Positions 31,238-39,848 of a stretch of 64,000 bases of DNA are shown in pieces (position 1 is the stretch's first letter; each line of letters starts with the position of its first letter). The stretch covers positions 806,001 through 870,000 of the forward strand of contig CAWBUL010000006.1 of NCBI GenBank assembly GCA_963791885.1. Reading direction: 5' to 3'. The notes beneath the pieces were generated by a model. The model had not been told where the DNA came from and made no database searches. It worked only from the letters and a program-made list of their open reading frames with translations. Origin of the DNA: CAVSUZ01 sp963791885 (GTDB lineage Bacteria; Pseudomonadota; Alphaproteobacteria; Acetobacterales; Acetobacteraceae). A program made the position numbers and the translations under genes.

Positions 31238-32512
31238 ATGGTCACAGCCGAGGCGATCAGAGCCGCCGTTGCGGCAGAGCGGGGCTCCGCGGAGGAGCTG
31301 TTCACGCAGCTCCGGCGCGACGGGTTGGATGAGCCGGGTGTGACCCGCGATCCGTATGGCGCAGGCGAGCAGCGTGCGCATGCCACGGTGTCAGCGGTGG
31401 CGGAGCGCATGGGGTTGGAGATCACGCGCGATGCGGCGAGCAATCTTTACATGATCCTACCGGGGCGGGATCGCACGGCTGCTCCTGTTATTGTGGGCTC
31501 GCATCTCGATTCAGTGCCGCATGGCGGCAATTTCGACGGCGCTGCGGGCGTGGTGGCGGGGCTCGTGGCCGTGCGCGCGTTGCAGCGGTTGGGTGTGACG
31601 CCGCCGCGCGACGTGGTGGTGATGGGAATCCGTGCTGAGGAGAGCATCTGGTTTCAGGTGTCCTATATCGGCAGCCGCTCCGCGCTGGGCACGCTGCCGG
31701 AGGGTGCGTTGGAGGCGACGCGCATCGATACCGGGCGAACTCTGGCGGAGCATATGCGTGAGTGCGGCGGAGATCCCTCGGCTCTGGAGCGCGGCGAACG
31801 GTTCTTCGAGCCTGGGCGGGTGCATGCGTACATGGAATTGCATATCGAGCAGGCGCCGAGTTTGGTGGAAGCGGGGCGGAGTGTGGGAATTTGCACGGGG
31901 ATTCCGGGCAACTTCCGTTATCCCGATGCATGGATCGAGGGCAGCCACGATCACGTGGGTTTGCCGAAACGGTTTCGTCATGATGCAGCGGTGGCGGCGG
32001 CAGAGTTCGCGATGGCACTGGATAAGCTGTGGGATGAGCATGAAGCGCGTGGCGTGCCGATGGCATGCACGATCGGGCGGTTTCATACGGACCAGTCGCT
32101 GCATGGGCTGACAATCGTGCCAGGGTTGTTTCATTTCAGCCTGGATGTGCGGGCCTATGACGAAGCGGTTCTGGCGGAGCTGGAGCGCTCGGGGGATGGG
32201 CTCGTGGCCGGGATCGCGCAGCGAAGGGGTGTGCGGTTTCACCTGGGGGCGAAGGCGCGCGCGGCTGTGGGGAAGATGGATGATGGGATTCGTGCCGGGT
32301 TGCGGCAGGGCGCGGAGGCGTTGGGGATCGCGGCGATGGATCTGGGAAGCCCTGCATCCCATGACGCCGCGGCGTTTGCCGCCGCCGGGGTGAAGACCGG
32401 CATGATTTTCGTGCGGAATGAAAATGGCAGCCACAATCCGCGTGAGGCGATGGCGATAGACGATTTCATGGCCGGCGCGACGCTGCTGACGTGGTGGTTG
32501 GTTCAGGGTTAG
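31238..32512 (+). CDS. M20-family amidohydrolase (N-carbamoyl-amino acid/allantoate type)
   Basis: The ATG at 31238 follows GGAGG. The 424-residue metalloenzyme has the two-metal site of the M20 family: His and Asp in VGSHLDSVPHGGNFDGAAGV, Glu pair in GIRAEESIWF, and HIEQAPSLVEAG. The usual EEGSRF is replaced by EESIWF. The dimerisation lid and C-terminal LGSPASHDAAAFAAAGVKTG complete the fold. Relatives are allantoate amidohydrolase, N-carbamoyl-L-amino acid hydrolase and ureidoglycolate hydrolase. A hydantoinase-like gene exists 18 kb away, so ureide or carbamoyl-amino acid breakdown is plausible. Confidence 0.88.
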   Translation: MVTAEAIRAAVAAERGSAEELFTQLRRDGLDEPGVTRDPYGAGEQRAHATVSAVAERMGLEITRDAASNLYMILPGRDRTAAPVIVGSHLDSVPHGGNFDGAAGVVAGLVAVRALQRLGVTPPRDVVVMGIRAEESIWFQVSYIGSRSALGTLPEGALEATRIDTGRTLAEHMRECGGDPSALERGERFFEPGRVHAYMELHIEQAPSLVEAGRSVGICTGIPGNFRYPDAWIEGSHDHVGLPKRFRHDAAVAAAEFAMALDKLWDEHEARGVPMACTIGRFHTDQSLHGLTIVPGLFHFSLDVRAYDEAVLAELERSGDGLVAGIAQRRGVRFHLGAKARAAVGKMDDGIRAGLRQGAEALGIAAMDLGSPASHDAAAFAAAGVKTGMIFVRNENGSHNPREAMAIDDFMAGATLLTWWLVQG

Positions 32513-32582
32513 TTTTTGTGAGAGTAGGATTCGCGCGCTCCGACGTTTCGCCACGCGCGATCCTGCTCTCAGCGGAGGCATA

Positions 32583-33341
32583 ATGCAGATCAAGTTCGAC
32601 GGGCAGAGCGCTATCGTGACGGGTGCGGCGCACGGGTTTGGCCGGGCCGTTGCTCAGCGTCTGGCGGAGTTGGGCGCGCGCGTGTGGGCGACGGACATCC
32701 TGGAGAAGGAACTGGCGGAGACAGCTCGGCTTGCGGGTGAGAATTGCCGTCCACACCGCTTGGATGTCACGGACCGCGATGCGGTGCAGGTGCTCGCGAA
32801 GTCGGTCGACTCAGAGACCGGCCGCATCGACATTCTGGTGCATAGCGCGGGTGGTGTGGTGGGTCAGGTCGGCAAGCCCCTGGATGAGGTCACACCGGCG
32901 GAGTGGCAAGCGATTCTAGCGGTCAACCTGACTGGCGCATTCTGGTGCGCACAGGCGGTCGCGCCGGCGATGAAGCGCGCGCGATCGGGGCGGATCGTAA
33001 CGATCTCCTCGGGTGCGGGGTTGGGCGTGAGCCTGACGGGCATTCAAGCCTATGCATCGGCGAAAGCCGGGGAGATCGGGCTGACACGCCAGCTGGCGCA
33101 CGAATTGGGGCCGTTCGGAATCACCGTAAACAGCGTCGCGCCGGGGTTCGCGCGCAGCAACCCGAGCAGCGAGGCACAGTGGCAGTCCTATGGTGAGGAA
33201 GGGCAGAAGCGGATGATCGAGCGGATCGCGCTGCGCCGACTGGGGCATGCGGACGATATCGCGAATGCGGTGCTGTTTTTTGCTTCGGACCGGGCGGGGT
33301 GGATTACGGGGCAGACGCTGTCGGTGGATGGCGGGAAATAG
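32583..33341 (+). CDS. short-chain dehydrogenase/reductase
   Basis: This 252-residue classical SDR has the cofactor motif TGAAHGFGRAVAQRL, the NxxG-like region HSAGGVVGQVG, catalytic Ser in TISSGAGLG, and Tyr-x-x-x-Lys in QAYASAKAGEIGL. The C-terminal GWITGQTLSVDGG is standard. An Asp after the second strand (VWATDILEKE) suggests NAD(H) rather than NADP(H). It follows the amidohydrolase by 70 bases in the same direction and may be co-expressed. The substrate is unknown. Confidence 0.92.
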   Translation: MQIKFDGQSAIVTGAAHGFGRAVAQRLAELGARVWATDILEKELAETARLAGENCRPHRLDVTDRDAVQVLAKSVDSETGRIDILVHSAGGVVGQVGKPLDEVTPAEWQAILAVNLTGAFWCAQAVAPAMKRARSGRIVTISSGAGLGVSLTGIQAYASAKAGEIGLTRQLAHELGPFGITVNSVAPGFARSNPSSEAQWQSYGEEGQKRMIERIALRRLGHADDIANAVLFFASDRAGWITGQTLSVDGGK

Positions 33342-34243
33342 CTATTCGAGATCGGTTGGCCGGCGCGGCGTGACCAAGATCTCCTCTCTGGGTGGCCGCC
33401 TGAGTGTCGTCGAGGGGGATTCGCCGAACAGGCGCCGATAATAAACCGCGAAACGACCGAGTTCGTAAAATCCGTAATCCATGGCGATCTGCGTGACGGT
33501 CGTGGTATCGGCAGATGAGAGGGCGAGCCTTCGCCTCGTCAGGTGCATGCGTCGGAGAACCAGGTAGCGATGGGGACCTCTATCCGGGTTGGCCTCGATG
33601 ATCTCTTCGAATCGACGCATAATGGAGCCGCGCTTTTTCTCCGTCCGAGACGCTGTTGCTTCTCCCGCCGAGAGACAACGCACCAAGGCGACGGTCATGG
33701 CCTGGTCCAGCGCAGTTGCAACCGCTGGATGCGCCAAAATAGCCGGCGCCGTCGATGCGAGATAAGTTGTGCTTGTGTGCAGATTGTTAAGCCGCGGTCT
33801 GAGATGCGGGGCACCCGCAACAACTGGGTCGTGGATGGGCGGAGTGATGTCGCGCCCCACCAGGATCCGGCTTCCGCCAAACCTTCCGGAGGCAAGGATA
33901 TGGAACTCTACGACGTGTTCGCCATAACGCGCAGGTGAAACTCAGCCTCGGGAGCGAAGAAAGCGACATCGTCGGGCGCCAACTCCTTACCGCCGATGGA
34001 AAATGGCGGCCCTTCTGTTTGGGCGAGGAACATGAACGGAATGCGGCCACTGTGCATTGCGGTCCAAGCGATGTACGGAAGCGACGTCCATCCGCGTTGC
34101 ATCCAAATTTGCTGCAGATCGACACGGGTCGCTTCCGCGCGAAACGCCCCCCTTTGCGAGACGACCACTTCGACGTCAGCAGCGCGGAAGGATTGCTGGT
34201 AGTCGTAAGGGTCGCTCCATCGAGCGATCGCGCTGCCTGGCAT
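33342..34243 (-). pseudogene. AraC-family regulator, frameshifted and missing its first HTH
   Basis: Minus-strand pieces assemble in order. 34243-33908 is the N-terminal ligand domain (SDPYDYQQSFRAADVEVVVS, GKELAPDDVAFFAPEAEFHL) ending in a premature stop. A few codons in another frame follow (NSISLPPEGLAEAG). Then 33860-33342 gives GRDITPPIHDPVV, ILAHPAVATALDQAMTVALV, MRRFEEIIEANPD and the second HTH (PHRYLVLRRMHLTRRRLALS, MDYGFYELGRFAVYYRRLFG). Between ANPD and GPHRYL the roughly 30-residue first helix-turn-helix is absent, consistent with an in-frame deletion. The protein cannot be made intact and could not bind DNA normally. Confidence 0.82.
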
Positions 34244-34415
34244 GGCTCGTTCCCTGGCGGACCCACGAACAGTCCCTGTCAGGGAGTGATCCGCCCGAAA
34301 GCGCTGCCTTGCGGTTCAGGTCTTCTGCCGGCTGACATCGAGACGTAGCCAAACTAACTGGTCTTTCCCAGGGAGCCGATCCGGCCACGGTCTTACGTGA
34401 TTTTGCGAACTGCAT

Positions 34416-34439
34416 AAAAAGGACCCGTACCAAAGTACG
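34416..34439 (-). terminator. candidate terminator of the flagellar/core operon
   Basis: On the minus strand, immediately after the flgH stop, a 5-bp stem (CGTAC/GTACG, 34435-34439 with 34426-34430, loop 4) is followed five bases later by five T residues (34416-34420). The stem is short, so termination efficiency is uncertain. Confidence 0.4.
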
Positions 34440-34440
34440 A

Positions 34441-35166
34441 TCAGAACGGCAGGATCGCATCCAGCGCCTCCTGCCCCCAGCGCGGGCTCTGCAGGTCGGT
34501 GACAACGCCGCGCCCGCCGTAGGAGATGCGCGCTTCCGCCATACGATCATGCAGCACCGTGTTGTCGCTTTGGATATCTTCCGGGCGGATCACGCCACTG
34601 ACCGTCAGCACGCGGAGTTCGCTGTTGACGCGGAACTGCTGGCTCGCGAGGACAACAAGATTCCCGTTCGGCAGCACCTGGGTGATGACACCCGCGAGGC
34701 GCAAAGTCACGTTTTCGTTCCGCTGAATCTGCCCGGTTCCGACATTGCTGTTGTTGCTTGTCAGCCCGATCAGCTTGGAGGGATCCATAGGGACCTTCTC
34801 CATCAGATTTTCCAGCCCGAACAGGTTTGGAATGCCGGCGTTTTCGGAACCGGCTCGCACCGCGCTGGTGCTGTTCTTCACATTCGCCGCGTCGTTCATG
34901 TTGATGACGACCGTGACGATGTCGCCCACGCGGGACGCGCGCTGATCCTTGAAGAAGGATCGCGCGCCCGGACGCCAAAGCGAGTCCGCGTCCGGCGGGG
35001 GTGGCGGCGGTGCCGGCATCGGCATTGTCAGCGGTTTGTAGCCCGGTTGCTTCGTCGGATCTTCGGACGGAGACATGCGCGGCGGCCCGCCGATCTCACT
35101 CAGCCGCTGACCCATGGTGCAGGCCGAGAGCAGAAGCGGCGCACAGAGCAGGAGCGGCCATTTCAT
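34441..35166 (-). CDS. flgH: flagellar L-ring protein FlgH
   Basis: This 241-residue outer-membrane lipoprotein has signal MKWPLLLCAPLLLSACTMG (lipidated Cys16). After a Pro-rich linker (PMPAPPPPPPDADSLW) comes the conserved SLWRPGARSFFKDQRASRVGD, VVINMNDAANVKNST, RNENVTLRLAGVITQVLPNG and the terminal SGVIRPEDIQSDNTV. It forms the L ring around the flagellar rod. It starts three bases after flgA ends and is the last gene of the minus-strand cluster. Confidence 0.95.
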   Translation of the reverse strand: MKWPLLLCAPLLLSACTMGQRLSEIGGPPRMSPSEDPTKQPGYKPLTMPMPAPPPPPPDADSLWRPGARSFFKDQRASRVGDIVTVVINMNDAANVKNSTSAVRAGSENAGIPNLFGLENLMEKVPMDPSKLIGLTSNNSNVGTGQIQRNENVTLRLAGVITQVLPNGNLVVLASQQFRVNSELRVLTVSGVIRPEDIQSDNTVLHDRMAEARISYGGRGVVTDLQSPRWGQEALDAILPF

Positions 35167-35169
35167 CTG

Positions 35170-36087
35170 TTACGGCTCACTGGGTTCGACGCGAACGGTG
35201 TTGAGATCAATGACCTGCGCTTGCAGCACGGCGTGGGACGTTGGATTCTGCACATGGATCAGGTCGCCGCGACCGCCGGATTCCAGCGCCAGGGCTTCCC
35301 CGCTTAGCGAGAGACCGGGCCCGTCCAAGTGCATCACCACGTGGGTACCCTTGCGCACGAGCACGGGCTCGTCGAGGTCCTCGCGCGGGACTGCTTGGTT
35401 CGCGGCAATGGGGTCGCGTACCGCAAGCCCGACAGCGTCGGTGATCCGGCGAATCGGATCCTTCGGCAAATGGGACACGCGGACCGATGACAGGTGCACA
35501 TCATCGGGTTGCACGATGGTTCCGGCCGGCAGACTCTCGGCCGCCACAACGACCTGCTCGACAGCTTCCACTTGTCCGGCGAGCGGCACCGAGATGGAAT
35601 TCAGCGTCGGTCCACTGATGGTCAGCAGCGCGGAAAACCGGTGCTGCACGGGATCGACCTGGAGACTGCTGACATCCGCCGAAAATGGGCCATCAGTCGG
35701 CACAGTGGGCGGCGAGAAACCGGTCAGTGAAATTTTGGCGTCTTTGGGCTGTCCCGCAGTTATCAGCGCCTCACGCAGAGGCGTCAGCACTTCGGCCTCG
35801 GTCGCGGGCCGGCCTGGACGATCGAGAATGGCACGATCTGCTCCGGCGTCGGGCTCATAGCTGACCCCGTAGCGGCGCGCGATATAGGCAAGCTGAGAGG
35901 CTTCGACAACGATCTGTCCGCCGGGAGCGGGCCCTGGGCCAAGCACGCGATCAGCGTCCGGGCCGGCATTGTCGAACAGGTCCTTCAGGCGAACCACCTG
36001 CGCATGCAGCGTGCTGAGTGGCCGGACGGTCGCGGCGTTAGCCAGCGGCGTGACGGCGCAGAAGGCGAAGAGAATCAGTTTGCGCAT
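35170..36087 (-). CDS. flgA: flagellar P-ring assembly chaperone FlgA
   Basis: This 305-residue periplasmic protein has a Sec signal (RKLILFAFCAVTPLANA). The C-terminal SAF/FlgA domain is clear: AAESLPAGTIVQPDDVHLSS, DAVGLAVRDPIAANQAVPRE, VLVRKGTHVVMHLDGPGLSL and VQNPTSHAVLQAQVIDLNTV. It is longer than enterobacterial FlgA (about 220), as is normal in Alphaproteobacteria. It helps FlgI polymerise into the P ring. It is encoded between flgG and flgH with gaps of six and three bases. Confidence 0.93.
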   Translation of the reverse strand: MRKLILFAFCAVTPLANAATVRPLSTLHAQVVRLKDLFDNAGPDADRVLGPGPAPGGQIVVEASQLAYIARRYGVSYEPDAGADRAILDRPGRPATEAEVLTPLREALITAGQPKDAKISLTGFSPPTVPTDGPFSADVSSLQVDPVQHRFSALLTISGPTLNSISVPLAGQVEAVEQVVVAAESLPAGTIVQPDDVHLSSVRVSHLPKDPIRRITDAVGLAVRDPIAANQAVPREDLDEPVLVRKGTHVVMHLDGPGLSLSGEALALESGGRGDLIHVQNPTSHAVLQAQVIDLNTVRVEPSEP

Positions 36088-36093
36088 TTTGGG

Positions 36094-36864
36094 CTATCGC
36101 AGGTTGCTGAGGGTTGAAAGCATCTCGTCGGAGGCTGTGATCACGCGGCTGTTCATTTCGTAGGACCGTTGTGCCGTGATCAGGTTGGTGACTTCCGTCA
36201 CCACGTTGACGTTCGAAGTCTCGATGAAGCCTTCCATCACGGATCCGTAGCCAGGGCTCGCCGGATTGCCGGTGACCGGATTGCCGGAGGCCGCCGATTG
36301 CAGGAACAGGTTCGAGCCTTGGGAATCCAGACCCGCAGGATTGGGAAAGGTGGCGAGCTGCAACTGACCTACTGTTTGCGGTGCGGTCTGGCCCGCGATG
36401 GTCGCCTGCACCTGGCCTGCGGTGTTGATGGTGACGTTGGTTGCGTTGTTCGGAATCTGGATGCCTGGTTGGACGACGTAACCATCAGCGGTGACGATCG
36501 TGCCGTCGGGTGCTAGGCCAAACGTCCCATCCCGCGTGTACGCCGTATCGCCGGAGGGAAGTGTCACCTGGAAATAACCGTTTCCCTGGATCGCGAGGTC
36601 CAGCGTGTTCGACGTCTGCTGTAGATTCCCCTGTTCGTTGATCCGGTAGATCGCAGCGGTTTTCACGCCGAGCCCAACCTGTGCGCTGCCGGAATCCGAA
36701 CTGTTGGATCCGACCCGGCGCAGGTTCTGATAGATCAGATCCTGGAACTCGGCCCGTTGCCGCTTGAACCCCGTGGTCGTCATGTTCGCAAGGTTGTTGG
36801 ATATGACTTCCACATTCGTCTGCTGGGCCTGCATGCCCGTGCTGGCGATATCGAGCGCTCGCAT
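36094..36864 (-). CDS. flgG: flagellar distal rod protein FlgG
   Basis: This 256-residue rod protein contains the N-terminal rod motif (MRALDIASTGMQAQQTNVEV, SNNLANMTTTGFKRQRAEFQ), the FlgG-specific VGLGVKTAAIYRINEQGNLQ, the central IQGNGYFQVTLPSGDTAYTR and the C-terminal coiled coil EGFIETSNVNVVTEVTNLI, AQRSYEMNSRVITASDEML. No signal peptide: it is exported by the flagellar type III apparatus. It is six bases upstream of flgA. Confidence 0.96.
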   Translation of the reverse strand: MRALDIASTGMQAQQTNVEVISNNLANMTTTGFKRQRAEFQDLIYQNLRRVGSNSSDSGSAQVGLGVKTAAIYRINEQGNLQQTSNTLDLAIQGNGYFQVTLPSGDTAYTRDGTFGLAPDGTIVTADGYVVQPGIQIPNNATNVTINTAGQVQATIAGQTAPQTVGQLQLATFPNPAGLDSQGSNLFLQSAASGNPVTGNPASPGYGSVMEGFIETSNVNVVTEVTNLITAQRSYEMNSRVITASDEMLSTLSNLR

Positions 36865-36882
36865 TGCCGCGGGACCCCTTGC

Positions 36883-37608
36883 TTAACTCGTTGGTGCCAT
36901 TTTGTCGGTGGCGCTTTTCGATCGGTCGCCTTCGGCCTGCACGTACTGCATCATCAATTCGAACGTGCGCTGTGCATCGATCAGGCGCGTGACTTCGGCG
37001 ATCGGCTGGACGTTGGATTCCTCGATGGCGCCTTGCACCAACCTGGCCTGGGGCACGGGCGACGTCTTTCCGTCGGCGACCTGGAACGTCGTCCCGCCTT
37101 CAGCCATGAGCTGATGCGGATCGGCGGGCTGCACGACACCGATCTTGGCAATCTGGCCGTTCTGCTGACTGGACAGCGTGCCGTCAGCCGTGAAGGTGAG
37201 CTCGGTATCGTCGGGGCTGATCTTGACGGGCTGGCCGGCACTATCCAGCAGCGCATCGCCCGATTCATCCGAAATGGTGCCGTTCGGCATGACCGCGAAC
37301 CGGCCGTCGCGCGTCAGCCGTGGTCCGCGCGGGGTGCTGACGGTGAAATACCCGCTTCCTGAAATCGCCAGATCAAGCGGGTTGCCCGTATGGTTGAGCG
37401 GGCCCGGGGCCAGATCGTGCCAGGTCGCGCGATCCTGCGAAAAAGCGACTTGCTCGCCGTCGGGCTGGTGGTCCAGCCAGTCGCTGAACTGCATGCGCTG
37501 CGCTTTGAAGCCGGGCGTATTCATGTTCGCGAGATTCCCGGCGATCACGTCGACAAGCCGAAGCTGGGCGTCGAGGCGTGAACTGGCGATGGCGGTGTTG
37601 AGGTCCAT
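36883..37608 (-). CDS. flgF: flagellar proximal rod protein FlgF
   Basis: This 241-residue rod protein is related to FlgG: LRLVDVIAGNLANMNTPGFK at the N-terminus, LDLAISGSGYFTVSTPRGPR centrally, and IEESNVQPIAEVTRLIDAQR near the end. It lies 18 bases upstream of flgG and 73 bases downstream of dnaQ on the same strand, so flagellar genes appear attached to a housekeeping transcript, with room for an internal promoter in the 73-bp gap. Confidence 0.94.
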   Translation of the reverse strand: MDLNTAIASSRLDAQLRLVDVIAGNLANMNTPGFKAQRMQFSDWLDHQPDGEQVAFSQDRATWHDLAPGPLNHTGNPLDLAISGSGYFTVSTPRGPRLTRDGRFAVMPNGTISDESGDALLDSAGQPVKISPDDTELTFTADGTLSSQQNGQIAKIGVVQPADPHQLMAEGGTTFQVADGKTSPVPQARLVQGAIEESNVQPIAEVTRLIDAQRTFELMMQYVQAEGDRSKSATDKMAPTS

Positions 37609-37681
37609 GCCGAGGCAATGGCAAGGCTCGTGCCAGCGTGCGTGCGGCGGAAATGCGGTATTTGCGCAGCCCGGCGGTGCT

Positions 37682-38377
37682 TCAGCCCGGCAAAAATGAC
37701 CCGGAGAGCCAGAGCGGATCGTTCAACCGGGCAACAAACGCCGCGTGCGCGGCGAGCTCTGACTCGGTCGGTTCGATCAGCCGAGGGACGCGCGCCCCGT
37801 CCAGGCGGTACTCGATCGCGATGCCGGCCATGGCACGCGTTTCCAACGCGAGACCGCGTTGGCGCCCTCCGGTCAGTTCGACATACACGTCCGCCAGCAG
37901 CTTGCAGTCGAGCAGCGCGTTATGCGTGGTGCGCGCGGAGAGGTCGATTTCGAAGCGCCGGCACAGCGCATCGAGACTATTAGGCAGGCCGGGAAACCGC
38001 GTCTTCGCCAGTGCCAGCGTATCGATCATGCGCTCGGCCGAGAGCGCCGCCAGTCCGGCCAAAGCGAGTTCGGCGTTCAGGAATGCGAAATCGAATGCCG
38101 CGTTATGGGCGATCAGCCCGCTGTCCTCGCCGAAGAAGGCGAGCAGGTCGGCGGCGATTTCGGCGAAGAGCGGCTTGTCCTGCACGTGGATGCTGGTGAA
38201 GCCATGGATGCGCGTGGCTTCAGCGGGAATGTCACGGCGCGGATCAATTAGCCGATGGAATTGCCGCCCGGTGGGCAGGTCATTCATCAGCTCCAGGGCG
38301 GCGACCTCGATCAGCCGGTGCCCGAGATCGGGCTCGAGTCCGGTTGTTTCTGTGTCGAAGACGACGGCGCGGGTCAT
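37682..38377 (-). CDS. dnaQ: DNA polymerase III epsilon subunit (3'-5' proofreading exonuclease)
   Basis: This 231-residue protein has all three DEDDh exonuclease motifs: ExoI VVFDTETTGLEPD (Asp, Glu), ExoII LIAHNAAFDFAFLNAEL (Asp) and ExoIII RTTHNALLDCKLLADVY (His, Asp). It removes mispaired nucleotides during replication. Its ATG lies 98 bases inside the 3' end of coaE in another frame, an unusually long overlap. dnaQ next to coaE and aroE is a conserved alphaproteobacterial order. Confidence 0.95.
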   Translation of the reverse strand: MTRAVVFDTETTGLEPDLGHRLIEVAALELMNDLPTGRQFHRLIDPRRDIPAEATRIHGFTSIHVQDKPLFAEIAADLLAFFGEDSGLIAHNAAFDFAFLNAELALAGLAALSAERMIDTLALAKTRFPGLPNSLDALCRRFEIDLSARTTHNALLDCKLLADVYVELTGGRQRGLALETRAMAGIAIEYRLDGARVPRLIEPTESELAAHAAFVARLNDPLWLSGSFLPG

Positions 38378-38960
38378 CGCGGAGGGTTTGAATCAGACGC
38401 CGGACCACGCGCGCGGCGTGAGCGCGCGAGAGGCCGGTAGAAATGACGATGTCGGCACGGCGACGCTTCTCCGAATCGGGCATCTGACGCGCAATCATGG
38501 CAGCGGTCTCGGCGGCCGTCATGCGCCGTCGCGATCGGACCCGGTATTCCTGCACCTGCCGTGGCGCGGAGACCACGACCACCAGATCGACACGCCGGTC
38601 GCCGCCGGTTTCCAGCAGCAGCGGAATGTCGAGCACGGCGGCCCATGCGCCGGCCGCCCTGGCGCGCGCCAGGAAAGCGCGTTCGGCACGCCGTACCATC
38701 GGATGGATGATTCGCTCCAATCGCTTGATTGCGGAGGAATTGCTGAGGGCAATGTGGCGCAGCGCGGCGCGATCGACTGTGCCGTCGTGGACCGCGGTTG
38801 GGAAGGCGGCGGCGATGGCAGGGATCGCCGCGCCGCCGCGCGCCTGCAGCCGGTGAACTGTTGCGTCTGCATCAAAGACGGGAATGCGGGCGCGGCGGAA
38901 CAGGGCAGCGACCGTCGATTTGCCCATGCCGATCCCGCCGGTCAGGCCAATGACGATCAC
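38280..38960 (-). CDS. coaE: dephospho-CoA kinase
   Basis: This 226-residue enzyme phosphorylates dephospho-CoA, the last step of coenzyme A synthesis. It has the P-loop GLTGGIGMGKST, the Asp in VFDADATVHRL, the CoaE segment KRLERIIHPMV, VLDIPLLLETGGD, and RQMPDSEKRRRADIVISTGL. After residue 195 (RLIQTL) the last 30 residues are an Arg-rich tail (DDPRRRLRHRNNRTRARSRA) not expected in the family; it overlaps the dnaQ start by 98 bases. A lost stop codon or frameshift close to 38375 would explain it. Confidence 0.93.
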   Translation of the reverse strand: MIVIGLTGGIGMGKSTVAALFRRARIPVFDADATVHRLQARGGAAIPAIAAAFPTAVHDGTVDRAALRHIALSNSSAIKRLERIIHPMVRRAERAFLARARAAGAWAAVLDIPLLLETGGDRRVDLVVVVSAPRQVQEYRVRSRRRMTAAETAAMIARQMPDSEKRRRADIVISTGLSRAHAARVVRRLIQTLRDDPRRRLRHRNNRTRARSRAPADRGRRPGADE

Positions 38961-38962
38961 CC

Positions 38963-39799
38963 CTAAGATTCCAGGTCGGCGAGGACAAAGCGCCGGAGGT
39001 CATCATCGACTTTCGGGTCCACGCCGAACCAGGCGGCGAAGCCGGGCCTGGCTTGGTGCAGCAGCATGCCGATTCCGTCGACGGTGCGCAGGCCGCGGGC
39101 CTCGGCAGCCGCCAGCAACGGGGTGCGCAGCGGGACATAGACCAGATCGGTCACCACGAGGCGGGGATCGGCGTGGTCCAGGGGCAGGTCCAGCGGCGGC
39201 TGATGGTGCATGCCAAGCGATGTCGCGTTGACCAGCAGCGCATGGTCGCGCACGGCGTCGGCGCGCGACACCCAGGGGAGCAGGTGCAGCGGTCCGAGGT
39301 CGCGCGCCAGCTTCGCTGCAGGCTCGGCGGAGCGGTTGCAGACCGTCACCGGAACGCCCTGCCCCCGAAGCGCCGCGACGACCGCACGTGCGGCGCCGCC
39401 CGCGCCGAGGACCAGGGCAGGGCCGGCGGCGGGGTCGATGCCATTGTCCTTGAGGCTTTCGAGAAAACCGAAACTGTCGGTCGTGGTGCCGGTGATCCGG
39501 CCGTTGCGAAGTGTGAGGGTGTTTGCCGAGCCAGCGATGCGAGCCGCTTCGTCCACTTCATGGCAGGCTTCGAAGGCGGCGATCTTGTGCGGAAGGGTGA
39601 CGTTGAGGCCGGCGAAGCCAGCGGCCATCAGGCCGTGCACGGCTTCGGCGAAGCGGCCAGGCTGGATCGGCAGGGGAATATAGGCGCCGTCGATCCCGTA
39701 GCGCTGCAGCCAGAATCCATGAATGCGCGGCGAGCGGGAGTGTGCAACGGGCCATCCCGCAATACCTGCGATGCGCGCCGCTCCTGACAGGACGGACAT
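38963..39799 (-). CDS. aroE: shikimate 5-dehydrogenase
   Basis: The start is set at ATG 39799 (278 residues), so the protein begins just before GIAGWPVAHSRSPRIHGFWL, the shikimate-binding motif. LNVTLPHKIAAFEACHEVD carries the catalytic Lys and GSANTLTLRNGRITGTTTDS the Asn and Asp that bind substrate. GAGGAARAVVAAL is the NADP-binding loop. It reduces 3-dehydroshikimate in aromatic amino acid synthesis. The stop is two bases from the coaE ATG. Confidence 0.95.
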   Translation of the reverse strand: MSVLSGAARIAGIAGWPVAHSRSPRIHGFWLQRYGIDGAYIPLPIQPGRFAEAVHGLMAAGFAGLNVTLPHKIAAFEACHEVDEAARIAGSANTLTLRNGRITGTTTDSFGFLESLKDNGIDPAAGPALVLGAGGAARAVVAALRGQGVPVTVCNRSAEPAAKLARDLGPLHLLPWVSRADAVRDHALLVNATSLGMHHQPPLDLPLDHADPRLVVTDLVYVPLRTPLLAAAEARGLRTVDGIGMLLHQARPGFAAWFGVDPKVDDDLRRFVLADLES

Positions 39800-39848
39800 G
39801 GCCGCACAATCCCTCGCGCGGCGCGGCAAATCAACGCGGGTGCTTGGC

